Notes under the pieces: generated by a model
Database searches by the model: none
Told to the model about the DNA's origin: nothing
The model's input: the letters and a program-made list of their open reading frames with translations, nothing else
Part shown: positions 45,616 through 58,177 of the stretch, piece by piece
Position numbering within the stretch: the stretch's first letter is position 1
Layout of the letters: every line of letters begins with the position of its first letter
Position numbers and translations under genes: made by a program
Origin: Capitulum mitella
Taxonomy: Eukaryota; Arthropoda; Thecostraca; Pollicipedomorpha; Pollicipedidae
Assembly (NCBI GenBank): GCA_030062745.1
Contig: CP099839.1
Location: forward strand, 21,089,324 to 21,153,323
Length of the DNA stretch: 64,000 nt
Reading direction: 5' to 3'

Positions 45616-48600
45616 TGCTGGAACTTTGGAATGCATGCCACGAAAAGGTGGGCCCGCACACCATCATCAGGGTGCGCTCAGAGCGATATCGCTTCTCTCC
45701 GACGAGTTCCGGTGCTTTTGCCTCCCCCGGTTGCGCAAGAGAAAATCAGCGAAATTTAACTGGGGGCAAGCGAGGTGAAACTCCGGCTTCGTCTTTGTTA
45801 GTCGCACGCAGTGGGGGCTTTCTTTGCGCTCTGGCCGTTCACCAGGTGCGGTTGGGATGCACTGGGACCGTTCGGTCGAGTCGAGATCTTTTCCCGTCGT
45901 GCCTTGTACCCGCATGTGTCAGGAGCCGACCAGACCACAAGCCGCTTCTCGTTGACCTCATCACTCCGGCCACTTTCTCCCGCCGATGCGGCGCATGCGC
46001 AGAAGAATTCCGGGTGAGGAAATCGCATTCTCAGCGAGCTCATCCGGAGGTGGGGAGGTGAAACTGGCTGTGCCGGGTGAAAACTGACCTCTGTCGAACG
46101 GCGGGCAGGGTCAGCGCAAATGATAACGGATGGCGGCGCCAGCGTGTGGTGTGGCGACATTGCTGGCGAGACATCGCCGCTGCCCGGTCCACCTCCGAGC
46201 GGCCGATGGGCGCCCCCCCCCCCCTCCGTATCATTCGGCACGCCGCCCACAGGGCATCGCCGACTGCAACGAAGGCTGGGCAGCTATCCCGGCGAGCCGG
46301 TGGCGCCGTTTCTGACCGCGCGTCGTGCGTTTCCGCCGTCAGTCGACCGACCGTGACAACCGGGGTGGTCCCTGACTCAATCAGGTACTTGCACATGTGA
46401 CTCAGGTCGCTATTTGCTATCCGCTCCTGAGCTATTTCAAATGCCACGTTTGGTCGCACCCTCCCAGCTTTATTGTTCCTTTTTATGTTACCATTATTCT
46501 CCCGCTCGCAGCAATAGTATCCAGAATGCCTCATCATCCAGGAACTTACGGTACATACCAGGTTAGGGAAGCCGAAAGGCAACGAGGCACGCTATTTAAA
46601 TGGTAAGCTGGGTTGCATACAGTGAAACGGAAGTTACACAAAAACAAGTTTGGAGGGCTGCTCTGGATTAATTTTTGGAATTGCGCCAGCAAATAGTAAA
46701 TATGGAGACCATCGAAAAGACAAAGAGCCCGTGTGTCGCCTGAAACAGGAGTTAAGCGGTTTTCAAATGGTTTTCCATTGGTAACCAACGTCGAAGAATG
46801 TCGTAGAATTTTACCCGATGAGTTTTATTGATAAAAACATATGGACTCATCGCATGAATACATCTCCGAAACAGGTTCGTACGTTGCAGTAATGGTCCAT
46901 GGTTGGCTCACTACCCAAGTTGAGCAACATTTGCGTGCAATGACGGAAATCAGCACAATGGCAATCTCAAATAGCTGCAAAATTGACTCAAAGAGAACGC
47001 GGGGCGCTGAAATTTGTTCGGTATTTTCACTTCTTTCGTTTTTGTTTGGTTATCAGTTTTCAGGAAATTGTGCCGAAATCTTGCTTGTATGCCATGTTCG
47101 CTTCAAGTCAAGGCCGCAAAGCTCAGCCACATTCTTATCGCACTTCCGATACGGGTCTCAGTACTGGTACACGGTTCGCTTTTACGAACGCATTAATGAA
47201 GCAGCGTCGTCGTTGTCGCCTAACCGTCAGATGCACGTTCAGTTCGACTAAAGCAGACGACAGAAAATACGCAAAATCACTGCGTCCTGCAGAACTTTTC
47301 GCATTACTTAATTACCGGTACTAAATGGGTTTACGCAAACTCGTTATCTATGTCAGTTTATGCAGATGACGTTTGGCACATCTTCCCAACAGTTTAGAAA
47401 GTGCAGAATTTTTCTCGGCAGCTTCTGCGGCTGATGGAAATGAATTTAACGACTGGTTTACTTTCTTTCGTTTCCCTGTGCTCGGTAACTTAGCAGTGCC
47501 CACACGACGGGGTTGCATTACCAGACGTGATGCTCGGCAACTTAGCAGTGCCCGCATATAGGGAATAGACATCACGAAATGTGAAGTACATCCCGTTCAG
47601 AAACACCGATTAGCGTGGTTTTCAGCGTCTGGCTGCCGGACCGTGACAAGCCGTGTTGCGAAATAATGCTAATCAGTACCTGGTGTGGCCCAAGAAGCGG
47701 GTGAAAGTGGTTTATAGTCATGCTCAGTTGGGGCCGCTGCACTGGCGACCGCTGTACAGGGTCAACTGGCCTGACCAGGCGCCCATCCTGAGCAGAGCTG
47801 AGTCCCGCTCCAGCCAAGAGGAAGTCTTGGTCACGTCTAGCCAGTACGGAGCTGGTCCGGCGCTCTAGCTGAGTGGCCGGACTTGACACATCTCGTCCGC
47901 GCATAGGCCAGAAAGACAGATATCACTGAACTCTGTTGCTTCGACTGAAACGAAATCGGCTGTCCCAGCACGTGGCCAGATTCTGAGCAGTGACGTCCGC
48001 GTTTCCAACTGGCGCAAACGACCTGTGGTATTCAACGACATGACACAGTGTGTCATTTACGAGACTAACATCGTCGCCTTGGTTGCTTCGGTGATGGAAA
48101 GATGGCGCGCAAAACGGCAATATTTCTTCAGTTTAACAGAAGACGTTTCTTTCTCATAGTAACTTGTTTCGGTGGTAAATGTCATTTTAAGCCTCAGTGC
48201 CTACAATATCATGAATCAATAACGCCCTGGCCGAGTATGATTTCTCATTTGCATGTCCTGAAATCCAGCCGAGTCCAGAGATTTGGGTTTGCGGCGCGCA
48301 GCCTACCAACGTGGTGTTTGGGGGCGAGACGGGCCGAGGACCAGCTGCACGTTTAGCATTTTGCGCAAGACAGGCTGACAGCGTGGCTGGAGATTCCGAA
48401 AGTTATTGGGAGGTCTGCAGAGGATGTCTGTCGCCACATATTGCTTTCCAGTAATTGTCATAGGCCAAATACTCAAATCTCTGAATACTGGGGGCTAGAC
48501 GCTGCCCTCCGCCTCCCCCTCCCCCTCCCTCTTCTCAAGCCATGGCTAGGAGGCTTTCTCTGTGGTTGCCAATGGCATTCAGATGAAAATTAAGAAGTTT

Positions 48601-48966
48601 ATATGTCTGGGATCTTGTATGGACCTGCCAACGCCGGCATTTCTTTGAATGGCCGTGCAAGACTTTACTGAAATATACTTTAAATGAGTCAGGAAAATTG
48701 GCCTTCTATGGGTGTGTGGGAGTATCCCATGCGGTTCACACAAGACAAAAATCAACCTAATTTTAGAGGTTTGCATTGGATGTGAATGCTGCCCCCCCCC
48801 CCCTATTTTATCTTACCCTTCACCAAAGTTTTTGGAGCTGGATGCAATATATGCCGGCAACAAAGATAATATCGACTATGAAAACCAGTGGGACTGTTGG
48901 AACAGCGTACATTTGGATTCCGAAAAGAATGAAAGCATGTAGACAACACGAAACGCGGTCATATAT

Positions 48967-48967
48967 A

Positions 48968-49010
<43 letters not shown>
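48967..49010. repeat. (AT)n microsatellite
   Basis: About 22 AT units followed by TTATTTATTTATT. Confidence 0.97.
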
Positions 49011-49134
49011 TTATTTATTTATTTATTCATATTAAAATTGAGTCTGAACTTAATTTGCCAATTTCTTTTCAGAAGAAGAATGGGAGACCGCGGGATACAG
49101 CACAGAGGACTTGCTCATGGAGTCACCGTGGCGC

Positions 49135-49575
49135 CCTGGGTGAGTGACTGCGTGCATGGCGCCGGTGTCCCATGCACAGCGTGCATGGGTATGCTGTGTG
49201 CGTGGTACATGAGTGCCAGTGAATCTATAGACACGCCGAATGACCATGATTATTGTATTTCTGTTGAAGTGGCGGCAACTAGAAAACACCAGTAATTCTT
49301 CTTCATGCTACGTTATTGATTTCATGTCAAAATTTCGGTAAACTGAGTGAATCATGGTCTTCCGCATGCCCATTATACCGTAGCCCAGGTACCTGACAGC
49401 CTTTTACTTATACAGCTATGCGTGCAAGAGTTCCATGTGCATAGTGCGTAAGAGCTCCGTGCATACAGTGCGGTTGTCTCTTTTGTCTACAATGTTTGAG
49501 TGTCCCATGGACATGGTTTGTGAGTGCCTGGTGTGCATGAAATATGAGTGATCCATGTACGCTTAGTAATGTACA
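49135..49575. repeat. Degenerate minisatellite (GTGTCCCATGNACA type)
   Basis: Phrases such as GTGTCCCATGCACAGCGTG, GAGTGTCCCATGGACATGG and GAGTGATCCATGTAC recur about every 30 bp. From 49.6 to 51.65 kb nothing beyond unassigned overlapping frames at 50.65-51.05 kb is seen. Confidence 0.6.
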
Positions 49576-51658
49576 AGTTTTCGTAAAGAAGCACGGATTT
49601 TCCTCGGACATCGCAAATAGATTCTCAGAGAAAATCCCACCGCGTACAAGGGGTCGGTGCATCCCGTGAGGTTTTCCGCAGTTTGACCGCCAATACTGCC
49701 TCGATTTCTCTGAAATTTTACGTGGCTGACTTTCAGTCCTTTTTACGTATCCCCTGGAAATTCAGATCGATAAATCGATAAAACACTGATGTATGACCTC
49801 TTTCTCGAGTGCATGTCATGGAGAAACCTCGATACGGCGACGGCCTCCATCGAATAGCAAGCTTAAGTAATTTACGAAGCTTACAGTCATATACAAGCTT
49901 ATGCACGAGTGTCGCACGTAGTATCAGTGACCTCCGAACTTGTCTTTACTTGGGTCATGGTCATATGCGGTCAGAACTATGATTTAAGGCCACCGACCTT
50001 TTTTAGCCTTTTGTTGATTTCGTAATAAGTATTTGGAGGTCCTGATTTGCATAGTAGGAATGGTTTAAGTTATTACTCATCAGAACTCATTCTGGGCCTC
50101 TCAAGAGCGCGTTGTTGGTCGCCACCCATAGGATCTCATTGAAACCAGAGTCCATCGACATAACCTTGTTGGAGGTCGTCTGTAACGTCTTTGTGACTTT
50201 AAAAATCAAATCGGATGACGTCGTGTCCCCAAGGGACCAATCTAAACACTCGTCTTCGTTTTCTTGCTAGATCACGGCAGGTTTGGTAATGCCTGAGAGT
50301 TGTACCAATCATCCCCTCCTTTTAGTATCGAAGGCACTGAAGCTGAGAATTACTGGCGAGGGACGTAGTTCGAATGGACACGATTGGCCCACTTTTCATG
50401 ATTTGAACGGCTGCATGCGTCCCAGATATGGGCCAAAATTTAGCCGTGAAATGAGCCCAGTGTCAAATTGCAGTCATGGGTTAGCCCTCTAATGACGAAG
50501 ACTAATTCGCATGCCGTGAAACAGGTCTAACGTAAAATGGGGAATGACGCTTGTATTTGTTTTAATTTCCAAGAATGGTCCTCACATCTTTAAGGAGTTC
50601 AGTCCTGATCAGTTCATAAAAAAGCAGTGTTTTCGAGTAATAAAAAGTCATGTTTCCAGTTGAAAAGATTCCGCAATTAAACCTTTCTTTTCACAACATT
50701 CAGTGACGATGAAGCAACACGACACGTATTTGGCCTCTCGTGTCGTCACGTTACAACTGATAACACGATACGGACAAATAGACCACAAGCGAAAGTCACG
50801 GAAAGTCGCCTTGAACTCAGTAAAATGGTTTGCAAGACGTGATGAATGTTCGAAAATACAAACTAAATCATGGCTGTCTCGGCTCCAAACACGTGTGAAC
50901 TCTATTTTCGTGCGGTGGATTTCGCTTGAAATCTTTACGGTCAAGGGCGATTTCCCCCTCCCCTCTGAGTTCTCCCGATCCACTGGACCGATTTCGACGA
51001 AATGGGGCTTCAACAGAAATTTATGACCTGAACTTACATTTCGTACGTGCAAAAGTAAAGACGTAGAAAAACGTCAGTGGGGCCCTCAGGAGAGAAAAAG
51101 ATTGTAAACGGTAGATTTTCGTCCCCCGGCATGCGACGCTGTAAGTGCCAACTTTGACTCTCAAATAAACTTTCTGGCTTTCAGTTAGTCTCAAGACACG
51201 CTTAGAAGCAATTTTTGGAACAGTAGTGGATCCAGGGTCCTAGACATGGGGGGACAGCCATCTACAAACGCTTGGGTTATTTTTCACTCAGTTTTGCCCG
51301 AACGGCTAAGCCCGTTTTAATACCTTTACCTACGTGAGGTGATGGTTGCAGTCTGTTACAAACATCATTGGTGGGTCCGGACCTTGAAAGTGAATAAGCA
51401 AAGAAAAACTCCTCCAGGATCAAAACAAGTCAGCACTTCTCCCCTTACATGGAATCGTACTCTTTAAATTAATTTCCATGATGCCGTATGTATGCCTCAC
51501 CGCCCCCGGCATTTGGGGTGTTCCATTTGCTCTTCCTCACAACACATTTTCACGTACTTCGGTGAACATCCATATCAAGCTGGCATATTGTATCTCTAGT
51601 GAATTTATGCATAGCTCACCAAGAGATGCACCAAAAAGTTATTCATCAAACGACCTTG

Positions 51659-51900
51659 TTAACCCTGTTCTCGCATGGGGGGGCACTCCCCCTCCGGTTT
51701 TTTGCTCGCCATTTTCATTGCTTTTGAAACGGCTTCTCCAAACTCGGTGACGTATCCCAGGTATCCGTCCTACGTGTTATGTGGAATTTCCACAACTCTT
51801 TTTCCCAAGAGCAGAGCCAGACCAAGTTTTTGGGAGGCACCTCAGGCCATTTTCGTCAACGCTGAAATTTAAGAAATGACTGCCACAAGCGTTTTTAAGG
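51659..51900. mobile_element. Diverged A-type TTAA element, left end
   Basis: TTAA-CCCTGTTCTCGC is followed by a G-run and CCGGTTTTTTGCTCGCCA, parallel to copy A1's left end (CGGGTTTTTTGCTTGCCA). Similarity continues through AAGTTTTTGGGAGGCACCTC (51,819). The right end was not found. Confidence 0.6.
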
Positions 51901-52689
51901 CATAACTAACATCCCATATTAGTGTGCGGGCACATGACTGAAATCGGACGCATTGTTCTGGAGATATCAGGGGGAGGGACGAATAGGTGCCCATCTCCAT
52001 ACGGGAATGCGTACTAGCGTTACGGGTAAGGAAGTGTGTTTAAAACGTTTGTTATCCTATGAAGACCGTCGTTGTAATGTGACTTATCCATTATATACCC
52101 TCGAGGAAGAGGTCATAGGTCACTGACTTATAAAGCTACAGACTCCAAATTTTCAGGCGGTATGTAAAAAGGTTTAACACTCAGTATGCAAAATTTTAGA
52201 GCAATGGGAACAACCGTTCTGGAGGGACTGGCGAAAAACCTCCGTCGGGGTTGCATCAGTCACCTGTATGAGCGATGGTTCAGGGATTTAAATCGGATTG
52301 TCTCTTCTCGCACTCTATCATCGATTTTAAGAATGAATCGGATGTCCACGTATGTGTCCGATTTCACCACTAGGCCCTTGGGAATAAAGATCAGGTCAAG
52401 ACCTTGGTGAATATTGCCCTCAATTACCCTAGTCCCAGTGGGTGTTAATACGGTTCATAGCCTTCGTACGGTACGAAAGCGCTCTAAAAACCACAGTCTG
52501 TTAAGTAGGATTCATTCGGTGAAGAGACATCGAGTCTTTCAAAGTTCCCCTACTCCGCTTCGAACCTGCTATGATTCTGGCAATCATGGCAGCTAACTCG
52601 GCTATTCTGGAGATGATAACAGCCACTGTTTGCGCCAAGGGAGGTGGACGACCTCGCAGAGTAAGGCAACACTGGTCGGCGTCGTCGGG

Positions 52690-53568
52690 CAGGCGCGCGC
52701 TGACCTGACCCGGACCGTTTTCCAGACGCGGCTGGAGAGGGGCGGCGCGCGCTGACCTGACCCGGACCGTTTTCCAGACGCGGCTGGAGAGGGGCGGCGC
52801 GCGCTGACCTGACCCGGACCGTTTTCCAGACGCGGCTGGAGAGGGGGCGGCGCGCGCTGACCTGACCCGGACCGTTTTCCAGACGCGGCTGGAGAGGGGG
52901 CGGCGCGCGCTGACCTGACCCGGACCGTTTTCCAGACGCGGCTGGAGAGGGGGCGGCGCGCGCTGACCTGACCCGGACCGTTTTCCAGACGCGGCTGGAG
53001 AGGGGGCGGCGCGCGCTGACCTGACCCGGACCGTTTTCCAGACGCGGCTGGAGAGGGGCGGCGCGCGCTGACCTGACCCGGACCGTTTTCCAGACGCGGC
53101 TGGAGAGGGGGCGGCGCGCGCTGACCTGACCCGGACCGTTTTCCAGACGCGGCTGGAGAGGGGGCGGCGCGCGCTGACCTGACCCGGACCGTTTTCCAGA
53201 CGCGGCTGGAGAGGGGGCGGCGCGCGCTGACCTGACCCGGACCGTTTTCCAGACGCGGCTGGAGAGGGGCGGCGCGCGCTGACCTGACCCGGACCGTTTT
53301 CCAGACGCGGCTGGAGAGGGGCGGCGCGCGCTGACCTGACCCGGACCGTTTTCCAGACGCGGCTGGAGAGGGGGCGGCGCGCGCTGACCTGACCCGGACC
53401 GTTTTCCAGACGCGGCTGGAGAGGGGGCGGCGCGCGCTGACCTGACCCGGACCGTTTTCCAGACGCGGCTGGAGAGGGGGCGGCGCGCGCTGACCTGACC
53501 CGGACCGTTTTCCAGACGCGGCTGGAGAGGGGGCGGCGCGCGCTGACCTGACCCGGACCGTTTTCCAG
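52690..53568 (+). repeat. Tandem array of 17 3'-splice-site cassettes
   Basis: Seventeen near-identical copies of a 52-53 bp unit; the only variation I see is one G in a GGGG/GGGGG run. Read on the plus strand each unit holds CTGACCTGACC (two matches to the branch-point consensus CTRAY, 17 and 22 bases before the AG), then GGACCGTTTTCCAG|A, then GCGGCTGGAGAGGGG. So each unit is a complete acceptor cassette. The last AG is at 53,567-53,568 and a coding-like exon begins at once. On the minus strand all three frames are open (373-412 codons) because the unit lacks stops there. Confidence 0.92.
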
Positions 53569-53679
53569 ACGCGGCTGGAGAGGGGGCGGCGCGTCTGCGG
53601 GCGGACGTAGCCCGGACACGGACGAACTGCTGACCTCCGGCGAGTCGTCGTCCCGCAAACCGGCCGACCAGCGCCAGAG
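53569..53679 (+). CDS. Inferred exon 2 of the PTB gene
   Basis: It starts at the last acceptor of the 17-copy array and ends CCAGAG|GTACCG. It is 111 bp, phase 2 in and phase 2 out. The frame encodes GGGASAGGRSPDTDELLTSG followed by ESSSRKPADQRQ, with strongly G/C third positions in the latter part. Only donor 3 of the first exon (31,320) is phase 2 and so joins in frame. The downstream exon at 60,697 accepts phase 2 and gives …ADQRQ-R-SPSTSPQD. The donor's GTACCG is weak. If donor 1 or 2 is used instead, translation ends after about 20 residues. Confidence 0.5.
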
Positions 53680-54466
53680 GTACCGGACACGCCCTGTCGC
53701 CGGCGCCCGCCGCCGAGCGGCAACTGGCCAAGGATAAATCGCGCGGCAAAACCAGTTTTATGCAGTCGTTACTTTTTTGTCCTTTCAAGGTCTTTCAGGC
53801 GAGGCGATGTAATGACGCGCTGAGTGAAAAGGGGATCGGTGTTTGCTGCGCAGACGTTACATCACAATTGCTAAGCGGGTTACGGCGCTTGCTCCATTCT
53901 CAGAGGGAGCCACCCGCAGGGTCGGGGCTATACAGGTCCGGAATCCGACGGAGGTGGACCACGGCGGAGGGTCAACCTCCACCAAACGAAGCAGGGACGG
54001 CGCAGCCGATGGTCTTGCTCTATACCCATCATAAGAATGGTCAAGGGCCTATGCTGGAGCCGGGAAGACAACCAGTGGCGGGTTGAATGAAACGCGAATT
54101 CTGAACCGGAGGGTGCTACTTTCTTCTGATGGGACAAACTGTTTTTGGAGACAAATGTGTCAAATGGAAACCAAAAATGAAAAGAAAATAATACCTTAAC
54201 ATTATATGCTGTATTTTATCATCTAACAGTTTTAAGAATCATGCCTGCTTCCCAGACGTTAACATTTGTCACTGAAGTCTGATTTTCAGCAGCCTTGGCC
54301 ATCCTGGAAGGGATCACGTCCCTTTAGATCACGTACCCTGAGACCGTCCCTGTCCTGACCTCGACCAGGGCGTCTGTTTTCTGTTTTCTGCTCTGCGGTT
54401 TATCGGGGGCGGTGGGCCGGGACCGGTCTGTGTTATAACGGCCGGTGCCGGTCCGCCTGTGCCCAG

Positions 54467-54789
54467 GTGTCCAGCCGCGGTCCGGGTCCGGAACAAACAA
54501 CCGCGACAGCCATCTGGTTGGCCCCTCCTGGCCCGGCCTGAGACCTTGGCAACCGGCCGTGAAAGTGATAGCTGGCTGGAATGGCTCTCAGCTGATCGGC
54601 GGCCTCCGCGCCAGCGTGTCTCCGTTCGACCCCGTCCCAGGCGGGGACAGTACCGCCCCGCCCCCACCTCCGGCTGTCACGCAGTGGCAGGACGGCCGGT
54701 GGCTGGCCAGCCCCGTCCCAAATGGGGATGACACCACGCCGTCACCGCCTTCAGATGCCACCGGGTGGAAAGGCAGCCGGTGGCGGTGA
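54467..54789 (+). CDS. Candidate alternative terminal exon
   Basis: GCCTGTGCCCAG|GT precedes a GC-biased frame with natural-looking content (PWQPAVKVIAGWNGSQLIGG) and two related segments, PVPGGDSTAPPPPPAVTQWQ and PVPNGDDTTPSPPSDATGWK, before a stop at 54,787-54,789. With this acceptor it needs phase 1 (donors 1 or 2 of the first exon fit); the alternative AG at 54,474 needs phase 0 (fits the exon at 42,586). Two AATAAA signals lie 100-145 bp after the stop. Confidence 0.4.
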
Positions 54790-54853
54790 TGCACAACGTT
54801 AGGAAACGTTATATTGCTTTGCCATTGTACGCGAAAGTTGAAACTCGGGCCAG

Positions 54854-54935
54854 GGGATCTGCGAAGAAAAAACCAAGTGTTCAATGAATAAAGGAAAGAA
54901 GATCTGCGAAGAAAAACCGAGTGTTCAATAAATCC
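54854..54935 (+). terminator. Tandemly duplicated polyadenylation signal
   Basis: A roughly 40-bp unit containing GATCTGCGAAGAAAAA and GTGTTCAAT is present twice, each copy with AATAAA (54,887-54,892 and 54,927-54,932). It follows the candidate terminal exon at 54,467-54,789. The 54.95-56.79 kb interval shows no other supported feature. Confidence 0.5.
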
Positions 54936-56796
54936 ATCGTCAAAGTACAATGCACGGCGCTCGTGGCCGTTACAGTTCAGGGGCGCTACGGGCGACAGTC
55001 GTAACTATTGCGGTCCTGTGATTTTCCTTCCCCCATGCCACTCATCATGCACATGTTGTTACGTAAAGTGGCAGTTTGCAGACTTGTATCCACGAACTAA
55101 ACATGTTCAAATCAAATCGTGCTCAGGCCGCCCCACCAGCTGTTTACTGTGTCGTACACACTCCTACATTGTGTGTCGGCACCGCGGCAAAGCTATTCCA
55201 CAAATGGAAAGACCTTCCCCTACGCTGCTGCAACGTTGTTTAACCAGTGTTTTGGATAAGTCTAGCCACGCCATTACCTGCCTCGTATTACAATGGCAGT
55301 ACTTTCATCAAGCACTGCGATGTTTCACGAATACCCATGTATCTCTCATCTGACCTCTGCATCGTTGCGAAAACACGCCATGCAAGTCAGTTTGACGAGG
55401 TGCTTTCAGTTAGGCTTGACCAGGACGTCGGATCACGACTGTGTGAACAACCTTCGGCGTTACCATCAAATCCGACAAAGGGCCAAGGAAGTGTGATCGT
55501 CACAATGCCAGCTGATAATATCTTCAGTCCGTTTTGCGAAGGCAGTTGTACGTATCTTACCATCGCGGATCCGGGTTCGTGAGTTCTGGGCAAGTTTGTG
55601 CTTGACTGACACGAAATTAATCGATTTACTGCTTGATTCCCAAAGTCAGGAATCCATTTTATTCACATTCAGGGCACCATTTTTTAAGGTGGATCGATTC
55701 AGACCTGATTCAAAGCCGTGTGCGAATCCATTATGAGATGAGCTTTACAAGCAAGACTTATTCTCTGGACGAAGACATCGGTGCCGCAAACCAGACCTTG
55801 AAAGCTAAATTTTCAGAACGTCAATAGGCGCGGGACTGTTGACTTTTTCAAACTTTCGAATTGACAGACTCCTCCCTCAGTGCTGTCAGCAAATGCCCTG
55901 GCCAGGTAACAAGGCTTTGCTCTGCCGCACCACAATGTCCTAGCTTCCTCCTCAGGCATGCGTTACTTCGGCTGCACCCTGACTGGTTAGCCAGGCTGGC
56001 TTACTGAGGTCCGTCTCTTGTCAACCGGATATTACATCATCTTTGCACGACTTCTGGGTCACTGCGGAGGCATCTCGTTGCCTCAGTTACAACGGCTCTC
56101 CGTCGACAGTCAGGCGACTGAAAATTGTCTCGGCTTCACTCTACTGCAAGGTCACCGTGGCCCGATCCTTTCTAATTCACTGCCTTGACTCTGACCGCCA
56201 GATTCGTGCAGTCCCGTCAATCCCCGTCAGTCATTACTTCGGCTCCACACTGACTGCAATGGCACTGGCTTTGTCAGTCCTAATGAGTGAAATCTGGAGG
56301 GCTAACCTGGTCGACTGCACGTAGTCTTCACAGGGCAGTGACACCGACAGTTCAGTATACAGTATCAAGTAGTACAGATACAGTACAAGTAGTACAATAC
56401 AGTATTCAATAGACAGTATCAAGTTCCCGTTCGCCCTGAGCCGCGGCAAAACGATGCGATCTTGATGGGGTTTAGGTGTGCATTAACGAGGCCGCATTGT
56501 GTACCAAAGAATTCTCATATATCATACGGCTGAAAACCAGGACCAGCTTGTTGCAGCCTATAGCAGCTCAGATGCCAAGAAGGGTGGCGGCCGTACGAAC
56601 TTTGGACTATTTTTAAATCAGCTGTGTTGTTGTATGGACAGCAATTGCAGAAAGACAGTTTCGGCTCCCCCAACTTCGGAAATCCCCCATCGCCGAAGAA
56701 TTTGTCCATCTCTGCTTGTTCTGTCTGAGCGAAACCCTGCGGCGTGGTAGGTCCATCCCGCTCTGCGCACGAGGTCCTCTTCCCCGTCTGCAACAG

Positions 56797-56957
56797 GTCG
56801 AAATCGTTGAGCCGTTCCTCCACGGCCAGAGCCAGCCGTTCCAGAACTGGTTGACCAATGTTGGGCTGTTGTTTTTGCGGCCCGCCCCTTCCCCAGCAAA
56901 AACGGCCGACTGCGTCGCTGCTGCTGTGGCCTTCAGTACCAACAGCAGGCAGAGGGG
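56797..56957 (+). CDS. Candidate internal exon
   Basis: Flanked by a good acceptor (CCTCTTCCCCGTCTGCAACAG) and a consensus donor (AGAGGG|GTGAGT). The 161-bp frame reads VEIVEPFLHGQSQPFQNWLT followed by NVGLLFLRPAPSPAKTADCV. Phase 0 in, phase 2 out: the exit phase matches the exon at 60,697 and the entry phase matches the 42,586-42,666 exon. Other frames on both strands are also open here, so the call rests on splice sites and phase. Confidence 0.4.
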
Positions 56958-57318
56958 GTGAGTCTACTGTGCAGGCAGTTCGAACGTTGACGGAGTTTCT
57001 TGGGCAGAAGATGCCGTTTTTCTAGTGCTCGCGGCATTTTCCGAAGACTAAATGATGCCACTCTTGGATGGCATTCCAGCATATCGAATTGCTTTTCAGA
57101 TAGCTTTCAAATTCAATCAGCCAAATTCAATTAATCAAGAAGAAATCAATCAGCTTTGAAAACTGAGCAAAAAATGTTTTTTCCGATGTTTCCCAGTGCA
57201 AGATAAAGCTTATTCGAACCTAGCAGCACCGGTATGTTTTGCGTCGTCGTATATGACAAGCATGCCTGCAAGACTACTAGGTAGTAGCTTTGGCAATGTT
57301 CTCCCGTGATACACTTGT

Positions 57319-58177
57319 TTAACCCTATTCCTGTGAGACTCGTTAGGATTGGAATCTGTGACGGGAGATTCTAGCTCCCCCCTCCTCGATGAAATCTCAT
57401 AAATTTTCTCCAGTTAATAACAAAGAATAAGTAAATAGTCCCGTTTGTTCCGTTAAGGTGGCAAACGATTTTTTGGAGTCTTTTCTGTACACTAACGTCT
57501 TCAAAATCTTAAGTTTTCTCCGACGGATATAGGAGGTCCAAAGTGGGGTGAAGGTTGGCAAAGTTGCTCAATTCACCGTAGGGTCATTTTTACAGCCTCG
57601 TTGCGGTTCTGTGGTGACAAAATGTATCTTCAAGGGGTTTTTCGACAGTCGACCATACAATATAAATACAAATACAATATAAAAAATCCAAGACTCCAAA
57701 ATTTATATTTTCAAACTTCCCACATCTTGGTTTTTAAACTTAAAAAGGGGCGTCTGAAACGAAAATCTGCATGTTTATCCTAATCGGCCCCACCAAATGA
57801 GGATATACATGCGAAATGTCTTATTTTATGCGTTAAACTTACCGACAGAACGCCCATTTGGTTTTCCCTGGGTCCGTCTCTGTCCTACTTGAATCGATTA
57901 TGTACGTTCCAGACAGGTACCTAAATGCGTTGGTGTGAAGTATTACCACTTGATATCATTATGCATCAAATATAACAGACTGTTGTACTTTGTTTCTAGA
58001 TTTCCGCGAAATCGTCAAAGCGTGCTTTCCTAAAACGTCCTCTGGTGGCGTCCCTAATGAAGTAAAAGGTTTTAAGTAATAATCAAAATGTGCAAAAATA
58101 ATAAACAGGGAAAGTGACCAAATTTCACGACTTCATCTCGAACGGTTTAAAATGGGCAACCTCCGGAATAGCGTTAA
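57319..58177. mobile_element. TTAA-flanked non-autonomous element, type B
   Basis: TTAA at 57,319-57,322 and 58,174-58,177 bound an 851-bp element with imperfect inverted ends CCCTATTCCTGTGAG and CTCCGGAATAGCG, related to the A-type ends. The interior differs from A and C and has no ORF above about 60 codons. It lies in the intron before 60,697. The 58.18-60.69 kb interval shows a short tandem duplication at 58,670-58,770 and no supported gene. Confidence 0.7.

Noticed and set aside
52501-53788. Three overlapping 373-412 codon minus-strand ORFs of repeated peptides
   Set aside because: The 52-53 bp repeat has no stop in any minus frame, and because its length is not a multiple of three the same peptides rotate through all frames. 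This is an artefact of the array, which is better explained as plus-strand acceptor units.
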